Source: Mycobacterium conspicuum (GTDB lineage Bacteria > Actinomycetota > Actinomycetes > Mycobacteriales > Mycobacteriaceae). Taken from it: a stretch of 64,000 nt of DNA. Under the pieces are notes generated by a model. It worked only from the letters and a program-made list of their open reading frames with translations, did no database searches and was not told the origin of the DNA. Where the stretch lies: contig NZ_AP022613.1 of NCBI RefSeq assembly GCF_010730195.1, positions 1,054,001 through 1,118,000 on the forward strand, in the 5' to 3' direction. The translations under genes and the position numbers were made by a program. Below, one piece after another: positions 50,494-59,758 of the stretch (the first letter of the stretch is position 1; the number at the start of each line of letters is the position of its first letter).

Positions 50494-50929
50494 CCCGCGG
50501 TTCCCGCCGGTTGGGTTTTGCGATCCAGCCCACATAGGTCAGGTACAGCCCGATCAGGGCCACCCCGATGAACATGGCGCGGACCACCGGAATATCGTTC
50601 TGCGCCAAAGATTTTCCGGCCGAGTCGTAACTATCGGGGATGGCCAGGACCAGCACCCCGCGGATCGCGAGGAACCAGCCCAGCAACGACACCAGGACGG
50701 CAGCGACACTGCGCCAATACTGGTGAAACGCGATGATCACGCTGCCCCACAACAGCAAGGCGGCTCCCAACACCCATTGCCACATCGGATCGCCGGCGAA
50801 CTCGCGCAGCAGCACCGGCATTTGCGTGGTGGCGCGCGCGGCCACGATGGCCGGGACGATGGTGAAGAACGGCCCGAACGCGCGGGCGAACATCCGGGTA
50901 CGACGCTGCGACTGATCCGATGAGTTCAT
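50477..50929 (-). CDS. Four-span membrane protein, co-transcribed with a TetR gene
   Basis: The 150-residue protein has four hydrophobic segments (AFGPFFTIVPAIVAAR, MWQWVLGAALLLWGSVIIAF, SVAAVLVSLLGWFLAIRGVLVLAI, VVRAMFIGVALIGLYLTYVGW). No characterised family is evident. It is the first gene of a two-gene operon with a TetR regulator and is divergent from another membrane protein over twin palindromes, which suggests a regulated transport or resistance function. Confidence 0.8.
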   Translation of the reverse strand: MNSSDQSQRRTRMFARAFGPFFTIVPAIVAARATTQMPVLLREFAGDPMWQWVLGAALLLWGSVIIAFHQYWRSVAAVLVSLLGWFLAIRGVLVLAIPDSYDSAGKSLAQNDIPVVRAMFIGVALIGLYLTYVGWIAKPNRREPRDAAGR

Positions 50930-50958
50930 TGCTACCCCCTGGTGACCAACCGAGTCTA

Positions 50959-50994
50959 ACCGACCAATGGTCGGTATGACAGACCGCCGGTCTG
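50959..50994. promoter_or_regulatory. Twin palindromes, probable TetR operator pair
   Basis: Two perfect dyads share a GACC-NNN-GGTC core: ACCGACC-AAT-GGTCGGT at 50959-50975 and CAGACC-GCC-GGTCTG at 50980-50994. Their centres are 20 bp apart, two helical turns, so two dimers would bind the same face. They lie 30-65 nt upstream of the minus-strand membrane gene and 58-93 nt upstream of the plus-strand one. Confidence 0.75.
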
Positions 50995-51051
50995 AAAGCG
51001 CCCACTACCCCCACACCCGCTGCGGCGGAGCCGCTCATACACTGGCCCTTC

Positions 51052-51825
51052 GTGGGCATACTGTTTGGGTTCACACCCTGGCTCGTCTATTGGGTGCTCG
51101 TCGGTAACGTCCCCTGCACCGCCGCCGCCGTGGTCGCGCTCGCCTTGGCCGTCGTCGGGGCCCTTGTGGGACTTGCGTCGGGGCGGGGCGCCGGCCAGCC
51201 GGCGGGGGCGCTTCAAATCGGTTCCGTGGCAGCACTTTTCGTCATCTCCGCGCTGACATTCGTGCTAGATGATTCGTCGATGCAGCGGTGGTGGTTGACG
51301 CTGGGCAACGCGGGGATCTTCTTGGTTGCGCTTGTCGGTGTGCTGATCGGCAAGCCGTTCGCGCGCGAGTACGCCGCCGCGGAGTATCCCGCCGATGTGG
51401 TCAAGACGGAGCTGTTCGGGCGGATGGTCACGGTGCTGAGCTGGCTCTGGGTCGCCGTGTTCGCCGCCATGACGGTGTCGTCGCTGATCCCGGCGCTGGT
51501 CAACGTCAAGGCGCCGTGGTCCTACCTGCTGTGCTGGATCATTCCGTTTTCGCTCTTCGGCGTGGCCGCATTGGCGTCGCCGTTGGGGCCCGAGCGAATG
51601 CTTGCCGGCATCGACGACGTCGAGCGCGAAACCTCGTTCGTCGCGTACGACGAAGCCACCATCGACGAGCTCTATTACCTGGCCCAGGAACACGCCAATC
51701 GCGAAGTCGGTCCGGGCAAGGAGGCCTACAACGTCAAAGTCGGCGGCATGGGAACCCCGCTGACCGGGGACGAGTCGCGAAAGTCATGGCCGTCGACCTA
51801 CAAAGTGCGCGAGCGCAAGCACTGA
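51052..51825 (+). CDS. Multi-span membrane protein
   Basis: The 257-residue protein has about six hydrophobic segments in residues 1-185 and a polar tail of about 70 residues (MLAGIDDVERETSFVAYDEATID). I do not recognise the family. GTG 51052 has a TACACT -10-like box 8 nt upstream, suggesting a leaderless transcript. It is divergent from the membrane-protein/TetR operon and may share the twin operator. Confidence 0.75.
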   Translation: MGILFGFTPWLVYWVLVGNVPCTAAAVVALALAVVGALVGLASGRGAGQPAGALQIGSVAALFVISALTFVLDDSSMQRWWLTLGNAGIFLVALVGVLIGKPFAREYAAAEYPADVVKTELFGRMVTVLSWLWVAVFAAMTVSSLIPALVNVKAPWSYLLCWIIPFSLFGVAALASPLGPERMLAGIDDVERETSFVAYDEATIDELYYLAQEHANREVGPGKEAYNVKVGGMGTPLTGDESRKSWPSTYKVRERKH

Positions 51826-52038
51826 GCGTCAACCCAATCGGCGCATCAGCTCGGCCGCGGCGTACTGCCCGCTGTCCGGTGGCGGTCATTCAGCGTCTCA
51901 CCGGACCAAATTTATTGGACGGCCGTGCTGAAATTGGTGGCGTGAGTTTGGCCGATTCGCCTCGTTCCCCGATAACCGAGCGTTAAACTCGCCCCAACCA
52001 GAAGCGGCAACGGGGCCGCCTTCGAGGGGGGAGCGGCG

Positions 52039-53016
52039 ATGAGTGCTTCAACGTTGGTACTGGACGAACCACGGGCCGGCGCCCCCCAGCGATTGCCCGA
52101 CGTATTGCCGCCAAGCCACAGCCTCACCGTCCGCGCGGCGGACGGCACCGCGCTGCATACCGAGATCTTCGGGCCGCCCGACGGTTATCCGATCGTGCTG
52201 GCGCATGGCATCACGTGCGCCATCCGGGCCTGGGGCTACCAGATCGCCGAGCTCGCCACCGACCACCGGGTGATCGCGTTCGACCATCGGGGGCATGGAC
52301 GCAGCGGCGTCCCGGGCCGGGGTGGTTATAGCCTCGAGCACCTCGCGTCCGATCTCGATGCGGTGCTGGAGGCGACGGTGGCCCCGCACGAGCGCGCGGT
52401 GCTGGTCGGGCACTCGATGGGCGGCATCGCGATCGTCGCCTGGTCGCAGCACTACCGCGACAAGGTTCGCCAGCGCGCCGACGCCGTCGCGCTGGTCAAC
52501 ACCACCACCGGCGACCTGCTGCGCGAGGTGAAGCTGCTTTCGGTGCCGCGGGAGTTCTCGCCGGTCCGGGTCATGGCCGGGAGGCGCCTGATCGACATCT
52601 TTGGCGGGTTCCCGATCCCGGGGGTGGCCCGCATCCCGACCCGCTATTTGGTCGCGATGCTGGCGGTCGCGGCCGAGGCGGACCCGAGCGCCGCGCGGCT
52701 GATCTACGAGCTCTTCGTGCACACGCCACCGCGAGGCCGCGGGGGTTGCGCCAAGATGCTCGTCGACTCCCTGCGCCAGCACCACCTCAGCCTGGACGGT
52801 CTGACCGTGCCAACGCTGGTGATCGGCAGCGAACGTGACCGGCTCACCCCGATCAGCCAGGCGCGCAGGATCGCGCGCACCGCACCCAACGTCGTGGGTC
52901 TCGTCGAACTGCCCGGCGGCCACTGCGCGATGCTCGAACAGCCCCACGAGGTGAACCGCCACCTGCGGTCGCTGGTCGAGTCGGTGACGGCCGGGATGCG
53001 GCGGATCAGCTCATAG
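52039..53016 (+). CDS. Alpha/beta hydrolase, Hpx-like
   Basis: The 325-residue hydrolase has the nucleophile elbow GHSMGG, an oxyanion HGITCAIRAWG, the acid in GSERDRLTP and the His in LPGGHCAMLEQP. It matches the position and type of M. tuberculosis Rv3171c (hpx, annotated as non-haem haloperoxidase) beside aofH. GAGGGGGGAG precedes ATG 52039. Haloperoxidase activity is not shown by the sequence; an esterase or lipase role is equally likely. Confidence 0.87.
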   Translation: MSASTLVLDEPRAGAPQRLPDVLPPSHSLTVRAADGTALHTEIFGPPDGYPIVLAHGITCAIRAWGYQIAELATDHRVIAFDHRGHGRSGVPGRGGYSLEHLASDLDAVLEATVAPHERAVLVGHSMGGIAIVAWSQHYRDKVRQRADAVALVNTTTGDLLREVKLLSVPREFSPVRVMAGRRLIDIFGGFPIPGVARIPTRYLVAMLAVAAEADPSAARLIYELFVHTPPRGRGGCAKMLVDSLRQHHLSLDGLTVPTLVIGSERDRLTPISQARRIARTAPNVVGLVELPGGHCAMLEQPHEVNRHLRSLVESVTAGMRRISS

Positions 53017-53020
53017 CGAC

Positions 53021-54388
53021 TCAGAGCAGCCTGCTGACCTCAGCGGCCGCCCGCTGACCGGACCTGACGGCTCCGTCCAGGAAGCCGGTCCATGCGTCTG
53101 CGGTCTCGGTGCCGGCCCAGTGGATCGGTCCAATCGGCTCGCGGAGCCACTGCCCGTATCGCGTCCAGGCCCCCGGCGGAACCGCGGCCGTCGGGCCACC
53201 CGGGGCGAATTCCTCTGCGCCCCAACGATGGTCCACATAGTCGAGGGGTTTGAGCGCCTCGTCACCGAACAGCGCGGCGAAACAGCGCAGCGCGTCACGG
53301 CGGCGCTGCTCGGCCGGCAGCGTGTCGAAGGCGCGCGCATCGACGAACCCCATCAGGATGCCCGGTCCGTCGTCGCCCTGCGGGCTGACGTCGAAGGTGA
53401 TGAATACCGGGCTCTCGTCGGACAATGTCTGACCGGAAAGCCCGTTCGCGCGCCAGAACGGCGTGTCATATGCCGCGTAGGCCTTGCTCAGTCGACCCTG
53501 CGGCCAATGTTTGGCGAGCTGGATGTGGGCGGGCGGCAGCGGGGGATCGAACTCGATGAAGGTGCGGTGCGCGGGCGGTATGGCGACGATGACGAAGCCC
53601 GCCTCGGCCAGACCGCCATCGCAGGTGATCGTCACACCGCCGCCGTGGCGGTCGATGCGACGAACGGCGGCGTTGAGCACCACCCGTGTGCCGAGTTCGC
53701 GGAGCTCGTCGGCGGCCGCGGTGGCGATCTGTTGGGTGCCGCCCGGGAAGTGGTCCTGCTGGGCGCCGTTCTCGACGTCGAGGAGCCGATCCAGCCCGCC
53801 GGCCGCGCGGGCGTAGCGGACGGCGTGCAGCATCGACACCTCGTCGGGTTCGCATCCCCACGTCACCCGCGCCATGATGGCCATCAGGTCGCGCGACGAG
53901 GCGGTGGCGCGGATCGAGCGCAACCAGCCCCCGAGGGAAAGGGCGTCGAGCTTGCGCGCGTGCCGCGCATCCCAGGGCGCGGCCACCGGCACGGTGCGGG
54001 CGAGGCGTTCGAACTGCCAGCGCAGCCGACCGACGTCGAGCAGGCTGACCAGTGAGAGCCTGGGGATTGCGCCTCGGTAGGGGCGCGCCCAGCCGCGCCA
54101 TTGGATCAGGTTCTTGCCGTCGTTGTAGGTCGGGGTGGTGGCGATGCCGAGTTCGGCCGCCAGGGCCAGGACGGCGTCTTGGGTGGGGCCGACGAAAGTG
54201 CCGCCCAGGTCCGCGGGCAGGCCCGCGACGCTGCCGGTGAAGGAGCGCCCGCCCACCCGATCGCGCCCCTCCAGCACCAGCACGTCGTGACCTAATCGGG
54301 TCAGCTCGCGGGCCGCGGTCAGCCCAGCGAAGCCCGCACCCACCACCACCACGTCGACGGTCCAGGACGGGCGGGACGGGTTGGCCAC
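53021..54388 (-). CDS. aofH: Flavin-containing monoamine oxidase AofH
   Basis: The 455-residue flavoenzyme has the FAD Rossmann motif VDVVVVGAGFAGLTAARELTR, ERDRVGGRSFT-like EGRDRVGGRSFTG, ADLGGTFVGPTQD, FPGGTQQIATAAA and the C-terminal IHWAGTETADAWTGFLDGA. It oxidises amines to imines with hydrogen peroxide release. It matches M. tuberculosis Rv3170 in type and context. GTG 54388 gives the normal N-terminus. It is divergent from a luciferase-like gene over only 44 nt. Confidence 0.93.
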   Translation of the reverse strand: MANPSRPSWTVDVVVVGAGFAGLTAARELTRLGHDVLVLEGRDRVGGRSFTGSVAGLPADLGGTFVGPTQDAVLALAAELGIATTPTYNDGKNLIQWRGWARPYRGAIPRLSLVSLLDVGRLRWQFERLARTVPVAAPWDARHARKLDALSLGGWLRSIRATASSRDLMAIMARVTWGCEPDEVSMLHAVRYARAAGGLDRLLDVENGAQQDHFPGGTQQIATAAADELRELGTRVVLNAAVRRIDRHGGGVTITCDGGLAEAGFVIVAIPPAHRTFIEFDPPLPPAHIQLAKHWPQGRLSKAYAAYDTPFWRANGLSGQTLSDESPVFITFDVSPQGDDGPGILMGFVDARAFDTLPAEQRRRDALRCFAALFGDEALKPLDYVDHRWGAEEFAPGGPTAAVPPGAWTRYGQWLREPIGPIHWAGTETADAWTGFLDGAVRSGQRAAAEVSRLL

Positions 54389-54432
54389 GTCCCCTAGTCA
54401 ACCGCATTGCGCGGCTTCCGTAGGCTGACCCC

Positions 54433-55431
54433 GTTAAAGTCTTCACCGCCCTGTACGGGCTCACCGATGCCGCCGAGCGTGCGCGCGAGTTGCGCGACGC
54501 CGGCGCCAGTGGCGTTGCCACCTTCGAGGGACCGCACGACGTCTTCGCTCCGCTGACCGTGGCCGCCACGGTGGGCGGTCTCGGTCTGATGACCAATGTG
54601 GCAATCGCGTTCCCGCGCAACCCGATACACCTGGCGCATCAGGCCAACGACCATCAGCTGCTCAGCGGCGGCCGGTTCATCTTGGGCCTGGGCACGCAGG
54701 TTCGCGCGCAGATCGAGAAACGGTTCGGTGCCCAATTCGACCATCCGGTCGAGCGGATGACCGAGCTCGTCGCCGCGTTGCGCGCAATTTTCCAGGCCTG
54801 GAGCAGCGGGGAACGGCTGGACTTTCGCGGCGAGTACTACCGGCACACGCTGATGACACCGACCTTCAACCCCGGCCCCAACCCGCACGGTCCGCCACCG
54901 ATCTATGTCGGTGCCCTGGGGCCGAGGCTGACCCGGGCCACCGCCGAGCACGCCGACGGCCTGCTGGTGATGCCGTTCGGTTCGAAGCGGTTCCTGCATC
55001 ACCACACCATGCCGGCGGTGCGCGAAGGGCTGCGGGCCGGCGGCCGGCGGGCCGAGGAGTTCGCCATCATGCCCGAGATCATCGTGTCGGCCGGCGAAAC
55101 CGACGCCGAGCGCGAACAGGCCGACGCGGGCACGCGGCGGCTGTTGGCCTTCTACGGGTCGACCCCGGCCTACCGTCCGGTGCTGGCCGCGCACGGCTGG
55201 GAGGATCTGCAGCCCGAACTCAATGCCATGTCCAAGCAGGGCCGCTGGCAGGAGATGGCCTCGCTCATCGACGACGAGATGATGCACACCATCGCCGCCT
55301 GTGGCACCCCGAAGGAGATCGCCGCGCACATCCGTGACCGCATCGACGGCGTCTCCGACACCGTGTGCCTGTATCAGGCGGCGCCGATCGGGCTGGAAAC
55401 GCTGGCTGCGATCGTCGACGAATTGCGCTGA
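54433..55431 (+). CDS. F420-dependent luciferase-like oxidoreductase (TIGR03617 type) with no standard start codon
   Basis: The protein has the luciferase-like barrel (FEGPHDVFAPLTVAA, FPRNPIHLAHQANDHQLLSG, GRFILGLGTQVRAQIEKRFG, PPPIYVGALGPRLTRATAE). The family usually begins with a short strand like VKVFTALYGL. Here that segment is encoded from 54433 but its first codon is GTT, and the only in-frame upstream codon before a TAG (54421-54423) is not a start. The first normal start, TTG 54490, would remove 19 conserved residues. A TAGGCT box lies 6 nt before the GTT, a leaderless layout. I mark 54433 for that reason. Confidence 0.8.
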   Translation, partial: VKVFTALYGLTDAAERARELRDAGASGVATFEGPHDVFAPLTVAATVGGLGLMTNVAIAFPRNPIHLAHQANDHQLLSGGRFILGLGTQVRAQIEKRFGAQFDHPVERMTELVAALRAIFQAWSSGERLDFRGEYYRHTLMTPTFNPGPNPHGPPPIYVGALGPRLTRATAEHADGLLVMPFGSKRFLHHHTMPAVREGLRAGGRRAEEFAIMPEIIVSAGETDAEREQADAGTRRLLAFYGSTPAYRPVLAAHGWEDLQPELNAMSKQGRWQEMASLIDDEMMHTIAACGTPKEIAAHIRDRIDGVSDTVCLYQAAPIGLETLAAIVDELR

Positions 55432-55447
55432 GCCGCAAGCAAAGAGC

Positions 55448-56818
55448 ATGAGCAGGATCTACCTCAACGCCTTCGACATGGCCTGCGTCGGGCACCAGTC
55501 GGCGGGCCTGTGGCGGCATCCCGACGATCACGGCTACCGCTACCGCGAACTCGGGTATTGGACCGAGCTGGCCCGGCTGCTGGAAGCCGGCGGCTTCGAT
55601 GCGCTGTTCTTGGCCGACGTGCTCGGGGTCTACGACGTGTACGGCGGCTCGCGCGACGCGGCGGTGGCCGATGCCGCGCAGATCCCGGTCAACGACCCGA
55701 CGATGGCGGTTTCGGCGATGGCCGCGGTGACCGAGACCCTGGGGTTCGGGATCACGCTGTCGCTAACCTACGAGCAGCCCTACGCGCTGGCACGCCGGCT
55801 CTCGACGCTGGATCACCTCACCGGCGGCCGGGTGGCGTGGAACATCGTCACGTCCTATTTAGACAGTGCCGCGCGCAATCTCGGCCTGGATGCCCAGATC
55901 CCACACGACCAGCGCTACGAGATCGCCGACGAGTATCTCGAGGTGTGCTACAAGCTGTGGGAGGCGTCCTGGGAACCCGACGCGGTGGTGCGCGACGCGG
56001 CCAGGGGCGTGTTCACCGACCCGGCCAAGGTGCATGACATCGGGCACAAAGGCCGCTACTTCTCGGTGCCGGGTCCGTTCCTGTGCGAACCGTCACCGCA
56101 GCGCACCCCGGTGCTGTTTCAGGCCGGCGCCTCGCCGCGCGGCGTCCGGTTCGCGGCGGCACACGCCGAGGCGGCCTTCATCTCCGGCCCCTCGGCGCAG
56201 ATCGTGCGTGGCCCGGTGCGGGCCCTGCGGACGGCGGCCGCCGAGCTGGGCCGCGATCCGCGGTCCATCAAGGTCTTCACCATGGTCACCCCGGTGGTGG
56301 CCGAAACCCATGAACAGGCCGTCGCGAAGCTGGCCGAATATCGCCAATTCGTCAGCACCACAGGAGCTTTGGCGCTCTTCGGCGGATGGACCGGGGTGGA
56401 CCTGGCCGAGCTCGGTGACCACGATCCGCTGCGCTACGTCGAGACCGACGCCAACCGGTCCGCGCTGGCCTCATTCACCACCGGCGAACGCACCTGGACC
56501 GCAAGGGAATTGGCCGAAGAGATCGGCATCGGCGGTCGGGGACCGGTGCTGGTGGGTTCGCCCATCGAGGTGGCCGACGAACTCGAGCGCTGGGTCGACG
56601 AAGCCGACGTCGACGGGTTCAATCTGGCCTACGTGACGACGCCGGGCACCTTCGCCGACTTCGCCAAATTCGTTGTGCCCGAACTGCGCAGGCGTGGGCG
56701 GGTGCCAGAGCGGGTACCGCGTGCCACGTTGCGGGAACGGCTGGGTGGCGCCGGACCGCTGCTGCCGGCCGACCATCCCGGCGCGCGCTTCAGGCTGGGT
56801 CGATGGCCCGACTCCTAG
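55448..56818 (+). CDS. Luciferase-like monooxygenase of the NtaA/SnaA/DszA family
   Basis: The 456-residue protein is a flavin-dependent monooxygenase of the NtaA/DszA/SnaA group: INAFDMACVGHQSAGLWRHP-like start, FDALFLADVLGVYDVYGG, GFGITLSLTYEQPYALARRL, GRVAWNIVTSYLDSAARN and VLFQAGASPRGVRFAAAHAE. It would use reduced FMN made by another enzyme to oxidise an organic sulfur or nitrogen compound. ATG 55448 lies 17 nt after the preceding stop, so the two genes form an operon. Confidence 0.92.
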   Translation: MSRIYLNAFDMACVGHQSAGLWRHPDDHGYRYRELGYWTELARLLEAGGFDALFLADVLGVYDVYGGSRDAAVADAAQIPVNDPTMAVSAMAAVTETLGFGITLSLTYEQPYALARRLSTLDHLTGGRVAWNIVTSYLDSAARNLGLDAQIPHDQRYEIADEYLEVCYKLWEASWEPDAVVRDAARGVFTDPAKVHDIGHKGRYFSVPGPFLCEPSPQRTPVLFQAGASPRGVRFAAAHAEAAFISGPSAQIVRGPVRALRTAAAELGRDPRSIKVFTMVTPVVAETHEQAVAKLAEYRQFVSTTGALALFGGWTGVDLAELGDHDPLRYVETDANRSALASFTTGERTWTARELAEEIGIGGRGPVLVGSPIEVADELERWVDEADVDGFNLAYVTTPGTFADFAKFVVPELRRRGRVPERVPRATLRERLGGAGPLLPADHPGARFRLGRWPDS

Positions 56819-56850
56819 CTCGCGCCGTGCCGGCGCTCGCCGTCGTCGGG

Positions 56851-57975
56851 CTAAGGCGCGACCGTTAGCCAGTCCTTGAAGCCCGACGGGTCGTGGCGGC
56901 CCAGCGCGCCGTGCTCGTACAGGCCCCAGCCCTCCACCGGCTCCGCGTCGCCGTCGCGGCACAGGGCGCGCCCGACATGGTCGATGACGCCGAAGCCGGA
57001 CCGCCCGATGATCGCCGGGTCGGTCATGTCGTAGGTCAGCCGCTCGACGAACTTCTCGCCCTTCCACATGCCGTGCAGCCAATCCGAATCGCCGCCGTAT
57101 CCGCCACCGACGTGGATCGGCACCGGCAGCTTGGACTCCACGTCGAAGTGCACCGGTGTGCCGTCGGGAGCGGTGGCGTCGATCGTGGCGCCGGTGGGAA
57201 TCCGGGTGCCGGACCGGTAGTGGATCTTGACCCGCGGCCAGCCCAGCTGCTCGACGCGGCCGTCGCGCCATACCCGGGTGCAGTCGTTGAGCGAGCGGAA
57301 CCCGTCCGGCTCCTCCTGGATGATCAGGACAATGGCGAAGTCCCGGAACGCGATCGGCACATACAGCCACCACATGCCCTCGAACGGCGGGTCGGCGGGC
57401 CGGCCCGCGGGCTCGGGCTCGCCGATCGGGCGGATGCCCCACGACCGGTCGCGACTGCCGATCCAGATCGCGGGATCGACGGTGATTTCCTCGCCGTCGA
57501 TCGAGATGCGGCCGCTCCAGCTGCCCAGCTGGGCGAACCGCTGCGCGTCCAGCGTCACCCGGTTGCCGGACCGCATCAGGTGGGGTTGCTCCTGCACGAC
57601 GTCGAACAGGCCTTCCCAGGTGAGATCGACTGCGATGCCCTCGGTTTCGTCGAGGATCAGCCGAAGCTTGCGAAGCGGATCGACGACCTCGATGCGGTAG
57701 CTCATCACGTTCTGGTTGAGGCGGTCCTGGTCGATCGCGTCCGATACGTGCACCGCGGTCTGGGTGTCCCCACGCCGGATGAGCACATACGCGTCCTTCA
57801 CGCCGAGATTGGGGTAATAACCGATGCCGCTGATCAAAAAGATGTTCCCGGTCCGGTCGTGGGCGTTGAAATAGGAGCGATCATAGAAGTTGCGGTCCGA
57901 GGATCCGGCCCACGCGATCGGCTGGGGAACCTGGTGTACCGGGTACTCATCGAGCGGGCCCAGATGATGCGGCAT
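56851..57975 (-). CDS. Conserved protein, Rv3169-like
   Basis: The 374-residue protein equals M. tuberculosis Rv3169 in length and place, next to the Rv3168-like kinase. It has no span or signal. Conserved-looking segments include WAGSSDRNFYDRSYFNAHD, GRISIDGEEITVDPAIW and RDRSWGIRPIGE, a beta-rich fold related to hydroxysteroid- or carotenoid-associated DUF7064/7065 proteins. Its ATG overlaps the kinase-like stop as TGATG, so the two are translated together. Function unknown. Confidence 0.9.
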   Translation of the reverse strand: MPHHLGPLDEYPVHQVPQPIAWAGSSDRNFYDRSYFNAHDRTGNIFLISGIGYYPNLGVKDAYVLIRRGDTQTAVHVSDAIDQDRLNQNVMSYRIEVVDPLRKLRLILDETEGIAVDLTWEGLFDVVQEQPHLMRSGNRVTLDAQRFAQLGSWSGRISIDGEEITVDPAIWIGSRDRSWGIRPIGEPEPAGRPADPPFEGMWWLYVPIAFRDFAIVLIIQEEPDGFRSLNDCTRVWRDGRVEQLGWPRVKIHYRSGTRIPTGATIDATAPDGTPVHFDVESKLPVPIHVGGGYGGDSDWLHGMWKGEKFVERLTYDMTDPAIIGRSGFGVIDHVGRALCRDGDAEPVEGWGLYEHGALGRHDPSGFKDWLTVAP

Positions 57976-59111
57976 CAGTTGTCCTCTCCGATAAGACGTT
58001 TCATCAATCCCGCGTGGTAGAACAGCGACTCCACGTCATCGGGCTTCTCGACCTCGCCGAAGTGCACCCGTCGCGCACCGGTACGCATGAAAACGCATGC
58101 CCACATCACGCCCGAGTAGACGTAAAACCAACGTAGGTCGCCAATTTCGACTCCGCTGAGTCGTTGGTAGGTGGCGCGCACGTCCTCCTCGCGCATGACG
58201 TCGGGCAATCCGGGTAGTCCAGCCAGGCCGGTGAGTTCCTGAAAGACCATGTGCGCGTAGATCATCCAGGCGACGTCGAGCTCACGTGGCCCGAGTGCAA
58301 CCATCTCCCAGTCCAGCACCGCCACCGGCGCGAAGTCGCGGTACAGCACGTTGCCCACGCGGGCGTCACCCCAGAGCAGCACCGGCTCGCGGGCGGCGGC
58401 CTCGGTCGGCCAATTGTCTTGCAGCCACGTCAAAGTCCGCTCGATCAGCGGCGAGCGGCCGATGTCGGGCACCGCGAAGTCATACCAGGATTTGGCCCAG
58501 TTGAAGTTTTTGCGCAGTGCGCTATCGCCGGACTGGCCGTCGGCGAGAAAGCCGAATGTCTTCTCCGCGTTGGGTATCGAGTGCAGCTTGGCCAGTACCT
58601 CGACGGTGGCGTCCTGCAGTTGGCGCTGTTGTTCGACCGGGGCATCGGCGAACCAGTTGCCGCCGAACGTATAGGGCATCACGTCGGGCGGCACCACACC
58701 GTCGACGTAGTCCATCACGAAGAAGGGGGTGCCCAGCACCTCGCCGGTGGTCTCGATCCAGCGCACCCGGGGGACGGGCACGTCGGTGAGTTCGGCGACC
58801 TTTCGGATCACCTCGAATTGATGGTCGAGGCGGTAGGTGGGGAAGACTTGCACGTCCTCGGCGGTGGGCGCCACCCGGGCGACGAGCTTCTGTTCGATCG
58901 GCTGCCCGTCCTGCTGCCAGCGAGCGGTCAAGATGATCGTCTCCGACGACATGCCGGTCGAGTCCACGCCGCTCTCGACGGTGACCTCTGGTATCGCCCC
59001 GCCGGGCAGTTGGGTCGACAACCATTTCGACATGACCGCCGGCAGGGTGGTGACGTCGCGACTAGAGCGTTGAAGTTTCTCGACATTGTCGAGCGTTGGT
59101 TCACTGGCCAC
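57975..59111 (-). CDS. Aminoglycoside-phosphotransferase-like protein, Rv3168-like
   Basis: The 378-residue protein has the APH/ChoK kinase fold: catalytic loop LLWGDARVGNVLYRD, where Trp replaces the usual His before GD, and the metal-binding VLDWEMV. The nucleotide lobe includes EQKLVARVAPT and the linker IETTGEVLGTPFFVMDYVDG. It matches Rv3168 (378 residues), which has a solved structure but no firm substrate. GTG 59111 has AAGGAGG upstream. It is divergent from the Rv3167c-like TetR. Confidence 0.92.
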   Translation of the reverse strand: MASEPTLDNVEKLQRSSRDVTTLPAVMSKWLSTQLPGGAIPEVTVESGVDSTGMSSETIILTARWQQDGQPIEQKLVARVAPTAEDVQVFPTYRLDHQFEVIRKVAELTDVPVPRVRWIETTGEVLGTPFFVMDYVDGVVPPDVMPYTFGGNWFADAPVEQQRQLQDATVEVLAKLHSIPNAEKTFGFLADGQSGDSALRKNFNWAKSWYDFAVPDIGRSPLIERTLTWLQDNWPTEAAAREPVLLWGDARVGNVLYRDFAPVAVLDWEMVALGPRELDVAWMIYAHMVFQELTGLAGLPGLPDVMREEDVRATYQRLSGVEIGDLRWFYVYSGVMWACVFMRTGARRVHFGEVEKPDDVESLFYHAGLMKRLIGEDN

Positions 59112-59135
59112 ACGTGCCTCCTTCTCGAGGCAATT

Positions 59136-59154
59136 ACGATACGGTAGGTAGCGT
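59136..59154. promoter_or_regulatory. Inverted repeat between the kinase-like and TetR genes
   Basis: ACGATAC-GGTAG-GTAGCGT is a 7-5-7 dyad with one mismatch, ending 1 nt before the TetR ATG and 24 nt before the divergent kinase start. It is well placed for autorepression and control of the Rv3168/Rv3169-like operon. Confidence 0.55.
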
Positions 59155-59155
59155 T

Positions 59156-59758
59156 ATGAAAGCAGACCCACCCACCCTTGACAAGGCCCCCGGTGCCGGG
59201 CGGCCCCGGGATCCGCGGATCGACTCGGCCATCCTGTCGGCGACCGCGGAACTGCTTGTGGAGATCGGCTATTCGAACCTCAGCCTGGCCGCCGTCGCCG
59301 AGCGAGCCGGAACCACCAAATCCGCGCTGTACCGCCGGTGGTCGAGCAAGGCCGAGCTGGTTCACGAGGCGGCGTTCCCGGTGGCGCCCAGCGCGCTGGA
59401 GGCTCCCGCCGGCGACTTCGCCGCGGACATCCGGATGATGATCGAGGCTACCCGCGACGTGTTCACCACCCCGGTGGTGCGCGCCGCGCTGCCCGGCTTG
59501 GTGGCCGACATGACGGCCGACCCGGAGCTCAATGCGCGGGTGATGTCTCGATTCGCCGAACTGTTCGCCGCGGTGGGGGAGCGGCTGCGGGAGGCCGTCG
59601 ACCGCGGACAAGCCCACCCCGACGTGGACCCGGACCGCTTGCTCGAGGTGATCGGAGGAGCGACCATGCTGCGGATGCTGCTGCGCCCGGACGAAAAGCT
59701 CGACGACGCGTGGGTGGATCAGACCACCGCGATCGTCGTGCACGGGGTCACGCGGTGA
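59156..59758 (+). CDS. TetR-family regulator, Rv3167c-like
   Basis: The 200-residue protein has a TetR domain near 20-70 (RIDSAILSATAELLVEIGYSN, LSLAAVAERAGTTKSALYRRW, SSKAELVHEAAF). Position and type match M. tuberculosis Rv3167c, reported to affect lipid (PDIM) levels and phagosome escape. ATG 59156 lies next to an inverted repeat. Its stop overlaps the SDR start as GTGA, an added gene relative to the M. tuberculosis order. Confidence 0.9.
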   Translation: MKADPPTLDKAPGAGRPRDPRIDSAILSATAELLVEIGYSNLSLAAVAERAGTTKSALYRRWSSKAELVHEAAFPVAPSALEAPAGDFAADIRMMIEATRDVFTTPVVRAALPGLVADMTADPELNARVMSRFAELFAAVGERLREAVDRGQAHPDVDPDRLLEVIGGATMLRMLLRPDEKLDDAWVDQTTAIVVHGVTR

